A model generated the notes under the pieces. The model searched no databases and was not told the origin of the DNA. It saw only the letters and a program-made list of their open reading frames with translations. Shown piece after piece: positions 11,011 to 20,840 of a stretch of 64,000 bases of DNA. The stretch's first letter is position 1. Each line of letters begins with the position of its first letter. Both the position numbers and the translations under genes were made by a program. The stretch covers positions 806,001-870,000 of the forward strand of contig JANTUC010000015.1 of assembly GCA_026873275.1 (NCBI GenBank), written 5' to 3'. The stretch comes from Pseudopithomyces maydicus (Eukaryota; Ascomycota; Dothideomycetes; Pleosporales; Didymosphaeriaceae).

Positions 11011-11193
11011 GAGTCCCTACGCTGGTTAGCAGCGCCTTCATCAGGGTTGCAAAGCATGATGTCCTTTCGCAGGCCTTAACCTGATCAAGTTCCGACCGTA
11101 TCTCTCAGATCACCACTAAATTCACGGCCCAACATACGGCAGACCGCGAAGTCAGTGGCGAACACCGGTCTCATGCATTTGCTCTGTGAATAC
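11011..11193 (-). other. Candidate 5'-UTR intron carrying the riboswitch
   Basis: On the minus strand a GTATTC donor starts at 11193, eleven bases before the aptamer. The GCTAAC branch site (11025-11030) and the acceptor GCGTAG (intron end at 11017) come just before the permease ATG (1008-1010 positions within the 11 kb block, that is 11010). A second donor, GTATGT, begins at 11137 inside the aptamer's P3 loop. This arrangement, with alternative donors around a TPP aptamer and a common acceptor, matches the splicing-control scheme known for Neurospora NMT1. Two ATGs in P1 open short upstream ORFs of 8 and 29 codons that are present only if the intron or its first part is retained. Splicing itself is inferred. 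Confidence 0.7.
11049..11182 (-). promoter_or_regulatory. TPP (thiamine pyrophosphate) riboswitch aptamer, fungal type
   Basis: All five stems can be read. P1: GCAAAUGCAUGA (11182-11171) pairs with UCAUGCUUUGC (11059-11049), 11 pairs with one bulged U. P2: GACCG (11170-11166) with CGGUC (11098-11094). P3: UCGCCACU (11161-11154) with AGUGGUGA (11117-11110), 8 pairs including one G-U, extended by CGCGG/CCGUG. The pyrimidine-sensing CUGAGA is at 11108-11103, followed by GAUACGG. P4/P5: GAACUUGAUCAGG (11092-11080), a short loop, then CCUGCGAAAGGA (11073-11062). CUGAGA, ACUUGAUC and GCGAAAGG are the invariant core of eukaryotic TPP aptamers. It ends about 40 nt before the permease start codon. It binds TPP co-transcriptionally and is expected to change splice donor choice so that high TPP lowers permease production. 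Confidence 0.93.
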
Positions 11194-12100
11194 CTTGATC
11201 GGGTTTTCTGCTACTCAGCTGCTTGTTAGACATTGTCGTACTTGTTGGAAGGGCGATCGTTTGGGTAATATAAGGTCGCGTAAAAAGTGAAATGCGGAGG
11301 GTTGTAGGTATTCGTCACAACAGTAATTGTGTTGGATACACGACGATTCTCGCGTGCGCCGTGCAATTTCGAGTGACCCCAGACCAGCCCCGCGCTACTT
11401 CTGAGTCCAGTGCCGTGTTCAGCCGCCACTAGGCGCTCAGGGGAAGGCTTATGTAACTGTGTGTTGCGCGCCATAGAGTACACCATATCAATAGCATAAG
11501 CGTAGCTGTACATACTCCATATTTGGGTGGATCTGTTGTTCTACCTACTATGAGATGGATCCACAGTGGATATGTCTATGGATCCGTGGATGGATGACAC
11601 GAGCGCACGTGCAATGCGCGTCGCTTACATGCATCCGATCGCCATTAGTACCTGTACCTGTACCCTATCACGAAATCACGAAGCCAAGGCGTATTTGTTC
11701 CTCCCGATTTTTGTTCTTCTCCCTGGATGCCCTTACTAGGTAGTTATCTGAGTATGATAAATGTCACATGTCTTTTGGCAAGCCCTCTCCTGGCAAATTC
11801 AGTAGATATGTACTGTATCAACTACCCGTACGACCTGGATCGAATCAAGCAAGGGCCCGTTACTGCACAAACTGTGTTCAATGCTAGATAAAGAACATGG
11901 TATGCGCCTCATTTCATTTAACTTGCTTTGCACCTTTCCAATCGGAGGCACAGATTGCCTTTTTCGGGTAGTGTCTCTGGCCGTCGACGATTATGCTATC
12001 ATGATGTCAACACCAATATCTCTCAGTCACCACAAAACGACTGACGTAAAACGGCATCAGTTCAAAGTTTCGATTAAGCATTACGTTAATCCCACTCGCA
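11194..12100. other. Divergent promoter region of permease and TDT transporter
   Basis: About 0.9 kb between the riboswitch intron and the TDT gene. It should contain both promoters and the permease 5' leader. A 95-codon ORF on the minus strand (11226-11513) lies in the leader direction but has no recognisable domain; it may be chance or a leader ORF. No repeat was recognised apart from a short GTACCT run near 11650. Confidence 0.4.
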
Positions 12101-13399
12101 ATGGCGTCTCGCGGTCCTGGTTCAGAAAGAACTCCTCTGCTCGAAAGCTCCACGGTCGGCACCATGCATCCGCAAAGGCTTCTTGACGACAGCCGACCAA
12201 GTAAACACATACCTTTCAGCGAGCGACTGCATCATTTTACTTGGTCATGGTTCGAATGCACTATGTCAACTGGTGCCATTGCGACACTATTGGGCCAGCA
12301 GCCTTTTGAATTCGATGGCCTCAAGACGATTGGAAAGATGTTCTTTATACTGGACTTGGTCTTGTTCGTCACGTTTTGCGGATGTATAACATATCGATTC
12401 ATCAAAACACAGCCCGGGTCGTTTTCACTTAGCTTGCATCATCCACACGAAAGTTTCTTCTTTGGCACATTCTGGGTTTCTATTGCATTGATACTATACA
12501 GTATACAACAATACGGCGTTCCTTCGTCCGGACCTTGGCTTATAAAAACGCTCGAGATACTGTTCTGGACTTATGCTGGCTGTGCAATTCTTGTAGCAGT
12601 CTTTCAGTATCATGTAATTTTCGACACGAGAAAGCTGCCGGTCATGGATGCGCTACCGGCCTGGATCCTCCCTGTATACCCGTTCCTTGTGCTCGGTCCA
12701 CTTTCGGCTGTTCTTGAATACAATCAACCACAGGAAAGTGCAATTCCAATCATGATTGGGGGGATCTGTTTTCAAGGACTAGGCTGGGGAATAGCGTTTA
12801 TTATGTACACGATATACGTCACTAGACTTATCAATAGCGAGTTGCCGGAACCGAGCAAGAGGCCTGCTATGTATGTTGCAGTTGGTCCCGCCGGTATTAT
12901 TCTTCCTTACTTGAATATATGAGTTACACTGACTCAAAAAGCATACACTGCCAATACCTTGGTTGCCTTGGGCGCCAGGGCACCCGAGGTAATTCCGCCA
13001 AACTTTCTTGGTATAGGGTCTTTTCCTGTTGGTGATGTGTGGAAAGCCATCGGTGTGCCTTCAGGAATCTTCCTTTGGTTGCTTGCATTTTGGTTCTGTG
13101 CACTATCCACTGTATCTGTCATATGGTGCTGGAAAGACATGCATTTTACGCTGAACTGGTGGGCTTTCATCTTTCCAAATGTTGGACTGACAATTGCACT
13201 TATCCAAATCGCCAATGTGCTTGACAGCGATGGTATCAAGGGTGTGTGTTCGGCCATGACAATAATACTAGTAGCCATGTGGATTTTCGTGGCTTTACTG
13301 AATATGCGGGCTGTTTGGAGAGGAGACGTCCTGTGGCCTGGCATGGATGAGGATATGGAAGATATTGAGGGACATGGAGATGAGGAGGAAAGGGGATAG
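12101..13399 (+). CDS. TDT-family transporter (Mae1/Ssu1/SLAC1-type)
   Basis: Two exons (12101-12893, 12942-13399) with a 48-nt intron give 416 residues. The family (tellurite-resistance/dicarboxylate transporters) has ten membrane helices and moves C4-dicarboxylates such as malate, or sulfite, across the plasma membrane. Visible hallmarks: an N-tail with ERTPLLESS, then HHFTWSWFECTMSTGAIATL at the start of helix 1, FDGLKTIGKMFFILDLVLF, and a second-exon segment AYTANTLVALGARAPEVIPP. The helix after NWWAFIFPNVGLTIA is also characteristic. The C-tail is acidic (DEDMEDIEGHGDEEE). The sequence does not separate malate from sulfite transport. Transcribed divergently from the riboswitch-controlled permease. 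Confidence 0.87.
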
Positions 13400-13727
13400 T
13401 GCGGATTTTGACACACTGCAGCAGGTAGTGAGTATCCACGGTTCAAGGAAGCACACACACGTAAACATTGATCCCAATTCTGATTATCAGCCATATATCA
13501 GAGAAAAAAATTGATACTAGGTACTGCATGTAGTGAAGTTTCTCAACTGTCTGATCTGTCCTTCAGATTCGACCCTTGAACTAAGACTTGTATGTTGTAG
13601 CCGAAGAGAACCATATCATTCTCACATCTGAATTTGAGGTGAAGACAAGCGAGAAGTTGAATGAATTACACCAGACACAATCTACAAAGAAGCTGTGCTC
13701 GTGCGTATGCGTCAACAACAGTGTACT
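13400..13727. other. Spacer between convergent TDT and OsmC genes
   Basis: About 330 bases holding the two 3' UTRs of genes that face each other. Nothing else is recognisable. Confidence 0.5.
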
Positions 13728-14429
13728 TCACGCCTTGTGCTCCCAAGATAACTGCCTTTCTACGCCTTCTTCCTTTCCACCTCCCTTTCCCACAACCCGT
13801 ACACTAACCTCCGGCTTGTTCACCAATGTCTGTAGCACAACGCAGTACCTCTCCGTCAACTTTCCAAGCGCTTCTACTTCATCTCCTGTAATCGGGCGCT
13901 TATCCTCCCTCTCTCCGAATATTACATCAAAACCCATTCGTATACCCGTGATACCCACAGGTGCGGTCTTGTCTACACCCATAGTACCGCGGAAATCGAG
14001 GTCGCCTTCTGCAGTCACGGTGCCTTCCACGATCGGAATTCCTAGTGCTGTCGCAACGGCTTTGAGCGTGACACCAGCGCAGGCTACGAGTGCGTCGAGG
14101 AGCATATCGCCAGAGCAGAGCTCACCGGAAATGGCCGGGTCGTCACCTCCTGCTTTCGGGTGTAGACCTGCTGTCCGCGTAGCATCCCTGACTGCCGCAC
14201 CGGTGGAGAGCTTGCATGTTATGGATGATGAATCGAGGCTTCCGGTAGATTTCAACGTGACAAGTGCGGAGGATGGGTCGCTTCGATAGCCGGACTTGAT
14301 GGGCGCTTGCTTTTCGCGCAGGGCTTGTGCCGCGGAAGACATTTGGGACGAGGGTAAGAACGATGGTTGCCAATTAGGAGGGTAAAGATTTCTTCTAAGA
14401 TTCTTCCAGGTCAACAAGTGTGAAGCCAA
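13728..14429 (-). CDS. OsmC/Ohr-like family protein
   Basis: Single exon. Two possible starts: 14429, giving 233 residues with a mitochondrial-like basic N-terminus (LLTWKNLRRNLYPP), or an internal ATG (SSAAQALREK) about 30 codons later. The fold is that of OsmC-type thiol peroxidases, which reduce organic hydroperoxides with a reactive cysteine pair. The first cysteine region is GELCSGDMLLDALVACAGVT and the second is LTERYCVVLQTLVNKPEV. The glycine-rich C-terminal segment (GKGGGKEEG) is not typical. It matches the YhfA-like fungal branch more than classical Ohr, so substrate and peroxidase activity are inferred. It is divergent from the FMN oxidase gene, which makes H2O2 if it is an oxidase. 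Confidence 0.8.
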   Translation of the reverse strand: MASHLLTWKNLRRNLYPPNWQPSFLPSSQMSSAAQALREKQAPIKSGYRSDPSSALVTLKSTGSLDSSSITCKLSTGAAVRDATRTAGLHPKAGGDDPAISGELCSGDMLLDALVACAGVTLKAVATALGIPIVEGTVTAEGDLDFRGTMGVDKTAPVGITGIRMGFDVIFGEREDKRPITGDEVEALGKLTERYCVVLQTLVNKPEVSVRVVGKGGGKEEGVERQLSWEHKA

Positions 14430-14951
14430 GAAGACAGAGTGGTCTCTGAATTATTAATTGCCCATGATGTAGTAGTAAAGCTAGCTCATGAACTGATCTA
14501 CTGGGTATGCCGACTCTACCCCGCAGGGTTGTTATGCGAGCTCCACATCTCCGAAGGCGAGACGGTTAGGACTTTTATGTGAAATCCGCGTACAATCCCA
14601 CAAAAGACGCGTGGTTTGCATGTTTGGATATGACTGAGGGACAGTATAATGACGTTAAACAACATCGGAGGGAGATGACGCAATGGGGCGCGTGCGAACG
14701 TTAGTCGGGCGACGATTGGTCACGTGAAACCGCGTGGACAACGAACTCTATAGTCGCAAAAGCCCCCGCACGAGCGGAAATGGCGGATATCGGATCGCAA
14801 CACTTTGCGGCATAGCCGACCCTCGAATCCGATCGCCACTAGTCATGACGAACGCTTTTTCTTCTTTCAGCTGCGTGCCCCTTAATTCCCTGCACGTTCC
14901 TGCCCCGGGCCGCTGCCACAAAACATTGCAGCATATCACAGCGACGTTAAG
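14430..14951. other. Shared promoter of OsmC gene and FMN oxidase gene
   Basis: A 520-base intergenic region between divergent genes. Two CACGTG-like cores (for example GGTCACGTGAAACC near 14718) could be bHLH or bZIP sites. No terminator or RNA gene recognised. Confidence 0.4.
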
Positions 14952-16275
14952 ATGACAAGCCAAAAAGCACACGATCTACAATGTCTTACTATAGATCACT
15001 TAGAGAAGCTCGCGGCCGAGCGCATGGACAAGCAGACCCGGGATTACTACAACGAAGGAGCCGATTCAGGTACAATTGCCCAACTAGCAATGGAATTCTC
15101 ATATAGTCAATTCCATTCAAGGAATAATCAGTGAGATCAATGGTCTAATTTTCCTAGGTACAACATTGGCAGAGAATATTTCTGCCTATCAGAAATATCG
15201 CATTCGACCACGCGTACTGCGCGATGTATCTCGTGTAGATACTAGTGTTAGTATCTTCGGTCATGAAAATTCAATCCCACTTGGAGTTGCTCCGACTGCT
15301 ATGCAATGCCTCGCCCATCAAGATGGAGAGTTGGCAACCGCGCGCGCATGTAAGAAGGCGGGCGTTGTCATGGGATTAAGCAGCTTCAGCACGACCAGCC
15401 TAGAAGACGTAAAGGATGCATTGGGTAACGACCATCCCGGAATGTTGCAGCTATACTTGTTCGAAGATCGAGAAGAGAGTCGAGATCTCATTGCGAGAGC
15501 AAAGAAATCAGGTTACAAAGCCGTAGCTCTTACAGTTGACACTCCAGTACTTGGGCGACGGAATCTGGAGATCAAGAATCAGTTCAAATTACCGAAACAC
15601 CTCAAAGTCGCCAATTTTGACCGAGATGGAAACAGCCCACAGCTGATAGAGAAGGATACGATGGCGAATGAGGCACGCAAGCGGACAGAGGAAAACGCGT
15701 CGAGCGTGGCAGGCTATCATGATGGCTCCCACTGGGTTTCGCCAACCGGTCGCATCACGTTCCATACTCATGCTCCTAACCCGACATTAAGTTGGGACCG
15801 AGATATTGAGTGGCTGAAAGACCAATGTCATCCTGAAATGGAAGTATGGGTGAAGGGTATCGCCACGGCAGAAGACGCCATCCTTGCCTGCCACCACGGA
15901 GTGGATGGTATCATAGTTTCGAACCATGGTGGCAGACAGCTCAACGGGGCATTGGCTACCATTGACGCGCTTCCCGAAGTTGTTCAAGCTGTGCGCTCCA
16001 TGAACCGTAGGATGCCTGTTCATGTCGATGGGGGTATCCGCCACGGTACGGATGTTTTTAAAGCACTCGCTCTCGGAGCAGACTTTGTTTGGGTAGGGCG
16101 ACCGGTGCTTTGGGGATTGGCATATAAAGGTCAAGAAGGCGTGGAACTATGTTTGAAGCTGCTGAACGATGAGATACGGTTATGTATGGCCCTCGCCGGC
16201 GCAACAAAGGTAGATGAAATTGGCAAGGAGTACTTGGCAAGAGTTACTAGAGATGGAATAGTGAGTCGATTGTAA
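14952..16275 (+). CDS. FMN-dependent 2-hydroxyacid oxidase/dehydrogenase, peroxisomal
   Basis: Two exons (14952-15069, 15158-16275; 88-nt intron) give 411 residues. The family oxidises (S)-2-hydroxyacids such as lactate or glycolate to 2-oxoacids using FMN. Motifs: YYNEGADSGTTL at the N-terminal flavin site; PLGVAPTAMQCLAHQDGE; QLYLFEDREESRDL; LTVDTPVLGRRNLE; the catalytic SNHGGRQLNG with the active-site His and Arg; and the phosphate site VDGGIRHGTDVFKALALGAD. There is no cytochrome b5 domain, so it is not a Cyb2-type mitochondrial lactate dehydrogenase. The last three residues are SRL, a good type-1 peroxisomal signal, which fits a glycolate-oxidase-like enzyme that releases H2O2 in peroxisomes. 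The exact substrate is not known. Confidence 0.92.
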
Positions 16276-17438
16276 CTCGAACGTAGCTTTCATATCTGGG
16301 TCACATATCCCACTGATATAAAACCTTCGCTTTCAGGTCCATCTATCAAAGATTTTATCATTCAAACAATACTATAAGTCTGAGCTCAGACTTTCACAAG
16401 ATAGGAGAGATGGTGAAGCAGCACTGAGATCAGTGAATTTTGTGTAGAATTTCATGACATTCCGGAATCAAAGCACTCGAGTACCTGTGTTTCAACCATT
16501 GTTCGGGTATTGATCAACCAGAAGCAGACGTCTATCGAATGAGCGAGAAACACGTCCGAGACATACTGACAGGCCCGCGCGAGGTGTGTGGCAAAGCCGC
16601 CGAAAACTTGGCTGGCAAGATTATCGCAGCTAGTAGTTGGATGTTCTTCGTGGCTGATGGAGCGTTGCCCTTGTTTGATGAATATCCAGCGGGTGGTCAA
16701 AGGAAAGACCTCCTGTGAAGGACAGGTGATCAGGCATTATATGATGTATCTGAAAGTCATGATAAGGCGGACGATAAAACCAGGAGGTGAAAAATAGGAA
16801 GTATTGGACCAATATGCAAGGATTACTTAAAAAGAGTTGATAGAGATCAATAGTTTTATAGTACCAAATATCAATTTTGCATGTCCGAGTATTATAGTCG
16901 TCTTTTCTTATTTTTATTCAATGCTCTCTATCATGGTGTTTTCTAGTGTATTGTAGTAGTCCACAGGTGTATTGGATGCATGCCTTACCTATTTGGTAAC
17001 TCACGAGCGAGCCAATCATATTCTTCACCATAAGCACAGCCACACCGCTGGAGAGCGAATCCGAACGCTTTGGGTACGTCACGACTATACGGCCGAGACT
17101 TCGCCTCCGTCGGGGCATTTCATATACCATGATCGCATATTCACGATCTATCTGGCAAAGCTCTTGCATCACACCTCGTATTCTTCTTTCAATTCCAGCG
17201 CACTACCAGAGAGGACGTCAAGCGAGTGCGAATTTAGGTGTTCACAAGGTTCGACCTTCCTAATAGTGCACCGACTAAAACGAACGTAGCTGGGCAGGTG
17301 CTTGCGAGGCTGTGTATAAAGGTAAGCGCAAATATTTGGAATGCAACACACCGGCCTTCCAAATAATCTTCTTACACTCAATATCCTGTGTTATCCGGAC
17401 TTACTGCGCCTCTTGACGAAAATCATATATTAAGCATT
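16276..17438. other. Intergenic region
   Basis: About 1.16 kb without a supportable gene. It includes the oxidase 3' UTR and the promoter of the next gene. Short ORFs on both strands have no recognisable content. Confidence 0.45.
17315..17320 (+). promoter_or_regulatory. Possible TATA box
   Basis: TATAAA about 120 bases before the ATG of the PPxY-containing protein, at a usual distance for a fungal promoter. The motif is short and could be chance. Confidence 0.35.
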
Positions 17439-17969
17439 ATGTGTCGCAGGCGGTATCAACAGAATACTTGCAACTACCAACGCAAACCCCTCAAACGCGG
17501 TTGTTGCTCCTCTCGTCGCAACTTCCAATCCAACCTTCCAGGCCATTATACCAACACATACGGTACCATTGTTCCTGCAGAGCCTCGCGATAATACTTTG
17601 GGCAACATCTACACTGTCCAGCAAGAGCCACAGGCTTCAGTCGCACCAGCTCCAGTACACCTTCCGCACGCTCGCGGGCCATTTAGTATGGCTGCCGTCC
17701 TTCTTCTGGGATTGAGTCTCGGGGCTCAAAAGATCATCGAGAAGCGCGAAAAGAAGAAAGAGAAGAAGGCGTTGACAGAATTCGCGAACGAACAGCGAGA
17801 AGCGAAGCTGAGGGGTGATCGGGCTTCAAGAAAGAGGGACTCAAGCGAGAGGAGACGAAGTGAAAGTTCGGAGAGAGAGGAAGATGATGTTCCACCACCG
17901 AGTTATGAAGAAGTCGTTAGAGGCCCTGCAAGGGGAGTGCCTGAAGGGAGAACAAGGAGCGACATCTAG
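17439..17969 (+). CDS. Small basic protein with hydrophobic segment and PPxY motif
   Basis: Single exon, 176 residues from the ATG at 17439; the frame is open from 17388, but that upstream ATG is less likely. The N-terminal half is rich in Cys, Arg and Asn (MCRRRYQQNTCNYQRKP). Around residue 85 there is a short hydrophobic stretch (FSMAAVLLLGLSLGA), perhaps a membrane anchor. It is followed by a strongly charged Lys/Glu/Arg helix (KREKKKEKKAL). Near the C-terminus lies DVPPPSYEEVV, a PPxY motif of the kind bound by WW domains of Rsp5/Nedd4 ubiquitin ligases. This would fit a small membrane-bound ligase adaptor, but that is inference from one motif. No family recognised. Confidence 0.6.
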   Translation: MCRRRYQQNTCNYQRKPLKRGCCSSRRNFQSNLPGHYTNTYGTIVPAEPRDNTLGNIYTVQQEPQASVAPAPVHLPHARGPFSMAAVLLLGLSLGAQKIIEKREKKKEKKALTEFANEQREAKLRGDRASRKRDSSERRRSESSEREEDDVPPPSYEEVVRGPARGVPEGRTRSDI

Positions 17970-18742
17970 AATAAGTCAAGGAAACAGAATCTGAGGATCA
18001 GGACGCGATAGCTGTGGAATTTATATGCTTGGGGTTGGGTTGCGCACGAATTCTCTTTTTGTTCAGTTTCGAATGCATTATTAGCTACGAGGGGTGTCCA
18101 TCTGTGTATACAAGACTCGAGAGGTTATTGTTGTAATATATTTCCAATTGTTATTCATAGAATCGTAATTTTGGTGTTTCGGACTATTCGTTCTGCGAAC
18201 CCATATCTTGAGCGTGCACATGGCACGTTTACCTCAGCTAAACCTCCCCGTAACTGACCAACATAATTGTCAAGGCCATACGCACTGATTGTTTAAGCGC
18301 ATGTTACGTACTATAAAATCTTTATGTGGGACTGAGGCTCTTCTATACCTTCTATCCTTCACTCGTAAAATGTCAGCCCGCTTCCTTACAAGGGCATCCC
18401 CGCCTCGGAGCTATCCACGTCACAACGCCTTACTGACTCTGCAAAAATCTCCGCGTTCCTACATAATCGCGCAATCTAGAAACCTGCTAGATACCCCGCG
18501 ATCTTGATGACCCGTTCGCCACAATAAGCATCGTGACGCCAAGTACCACACTACCGCACGACATAAAACGGCAATCTCGGAAGGAACTCTAACATATTCA
18601 CGATTACTGTCTGAGTCTGCTACCTAAAGCAAAGAAAGGCGTTACTCATTCAGTGAGTTGCAGTGCCCCGACTGCGTTTGCATCGCGCGTCGCGCTCTTG
18701 CCTTTCATGTGACCTAACGGGACACCAAATCAGCAAGTCGAC
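17970..18742. other. Intergenic region
   Basis: About 770 bases between two plus-strand genes. A 72-codon ORF at 18289 has no recognisable content. Nothing else supported. Confidence 0.4.
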
Positions 18743-19219
18743 ATGCCATTCACCTACGACCCTTACCACGGGACTTCCTACCCCAAAAAGATAGATACTT
18801 CTTATACCAATGATGCAGCCGGCAGCTACTATGCACGACTTTCCGAGAAAGCCGCACCTCCCGGAACCATCCACTTCAACAACGACATGGAGCCTTCCTA
18901 CCGACAGCCTGTCTGCTACAATCAAGCTCCCACGGAACGGGTGGTCCGAAAGGTGGTGCATGTTCGTGAATCATCGCCGCTGCCAACGCATGTGGTACAG
19001 GAGAGGGTCGTCGTTAGGGAGCCAGTGCGGCAGCCGCCAAGGGAGGTTGTACGGGAGGTAGAGAGAAACGTAGTGCATGATACGAGGGAGAAGAATGAAG
19101 TGGAGCCAAAGGTGGAGGAACGGCACGATATGCGGGAGAGGGGTTTTGTGAGGGATGTTGCTGGGAAGGGTGCAGGTGCGGTCTGGAAGGCGCTTGGAGG
19201 GCAGTCGAGAACGCGATGA
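18743..19219 (+). CDS. Small hydrophilic protein with Val-Arg-Glu-rich repeats
   Basis: Single exon, 158 residues. The N-terminal 60 residues are Tyr/Pro-rich (FTYDPYHGTSYPKK), suggesting disorder. The middle is built from imperfect repeats of Val-Arg-Glu type (VVRKVVHVRESS, VVQERVVVREPVRQPP, EVVREVERNVVHD), likely an extended charged helix. The C-terminus RDVAGKGAGAVWKALGG is amphipathic. No signal peptide or known domain. The long open frame without introns and the biased composition support a real gene; function is not known. Confidence 0.55.
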   Translation: MPFTYDPYHGTSYPKKIDTSYTNDAAGSYYARLSEKAAPPGTIHFNNDMEPSYRQPVCYNQAPTERVVRKVVHVRESSPLPTHVVQERVVVREPVRQPPREVVREVERNVVHDTREKNEVEPKVEERHDMRERGFVRDVAGKGAGAVWKALGGQSRTR

Positions 19220-20840
19220 CAAGGTTTCAATATCGAAAGGATAAGAACTTGAGGAGGTGGTACGAAAGTACTCGTACAGTTGTAAGATGTAATGGGGTTC
19301 AAAGATCAATTTTGTCGCAAATGGAACAGCTTCCCACTAGACATGGTGAATGCAAGCGTACGCGGGATTTGCCCATCAGTCGGATCTAGGCTGGCTGTGT
19401 CGCAATAGGATGAACGGAATTATGGCTAAAAAAGTTCTATACCTAGTAGGAGATGAAGCTTATAGTTCCTACGAGCTTTGCTGTGTTAGTGTTAGTGTTA
19501 GGGCCACAAACATGTCTATAATGAATTATACAATCATAGGATATAAAGAATTTTCCAACCTAATCAGTAGACATCTAAGCCGCTCGTCTATTCGCCCTAC
19601 CCCATGGACGTGAACGGCATGGATGGCACTGCTGTAACCTTGAACCGTCACAGTATGCTGTACCAGTCGTGCGATAGTAGACCCAAGATCTAACCTGGCA
19701 GCTGGCTCCCCTCCAGCATTCCTCCAGGATGCATCATTGGACGCGTGGCTCATATGACACAAGCACCGATTAACCGCCAACTCGGTAGCACCAAGGACCC
19801 GGAATGGACCTACCATTGCCCCCATTGATATCGGGGCAACGTACAACCTGGATCCAACTCCCCATGATAGGCTCGGTCCCCGCTCTCGAGCAATTGTATA
19901 CTACATGTAGCCATCTAATCAACCCCCTCCTCGCTCTGCCACCACCAACCATCTCGTCCCACAGCAATCGCTGCCGCCAGGCTTATCTATTCCATCCGTT
20001 GTGCCCCACTTTGTCCTACCGTGCGGACCCGCGCTACCGACGTGCCATGACGTCGCCCCGACGGTTCGGTCCGGTGCTAGCCCCACCGTTCACACTCGTG
20101 GAGAGGTACGCGTACACATGGCCCGGATGCAAGGTTTTGGTCCTCTGGCCTCGCGTCCACGAACGAAATCAGGCCTGATTGCAGGTAGATATGGGTCGCA
20201 TAGACCACGTGATGACGGGACATTCATCGTGCACGTGTCGGCCAACGTCATCTGAGACAATGCCAAACACTTCATAGCCAATCCAGGACCTGGTTCGTTG
20301 CGAAGCAATGCACAAAGGCGTAAAGGGCATTGAAATATTGCGTGCTGAGGGCAGTTGGTGTATCGCGCAGTGGTAGGCTCAGTCTCACGAGATAGATCTA
20401 CACGAAAGGTTTCAGGAAAAGAAATTCAAAAAACGTCCCGTACAATATTCAATTTCGCAATTGCTCGGGTCTGCGCATCGTGGACCAACGATTGTGGTAA
20501 CAAAGCGCGTAGAAACGAGCTGCAAAGCGCTTATGCCTAATCTAAAGTACAGAAACATGAAGAGCGAGTGAAGGACCCAGCCGTTCTCACACGCGGTAGA
20601 GAAGTGCAAGTTGTTATCCATGCAAAAATCAGTGGTAGGGCGCCTTAACGCAGGGATTCGGTTTTCGACTGCAAAAATCTGACAGGCGCCGCCGGGCCGG
20701 TTCTAACAGGTGCGGGAAGTGGCAGCATATCAGGAAAGCAGGCAATCTCACCAGACGGTGAAAATTTTGCGCCAGAAATGTGGCGTCAGCGAGTGTCGCA
20801 CCAAAGAACAAATATGAATGCAACGAGAAGAAAAATACGA
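19220..20840. other. Intergenic region
   Basis: About 1.6 kb between a plus-strand gene and the 3' end of the BTB gene. Overlapping ORFs on both strands between 19.8 and 20.3 kb have no recognisable domain. A tRNA-like stretch near 20355 was examined and rejected. Confidence 0.4.

Noticed and set aside
11226..11513. 95-codon minus-strand ORF upstream of the permease as a separate gene
   Set aside because: It lies in the permease leader direction and has no domain; more likely chance or part of the 5' leader.
14143..14373. Minus-strand ORF inside the OsmC gene
   Set aside because: An out-of-frame shadow of the OsmC coding sequence.
20355..20415. tRNA-like stretch (CGCGCAGTGGTAGG, A-box-like)
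   Set aside because: The downstream sequence has no GGTTCRANNCC T-arm at the right distance, and neither the acceptor nor the anticodon stem pairs.
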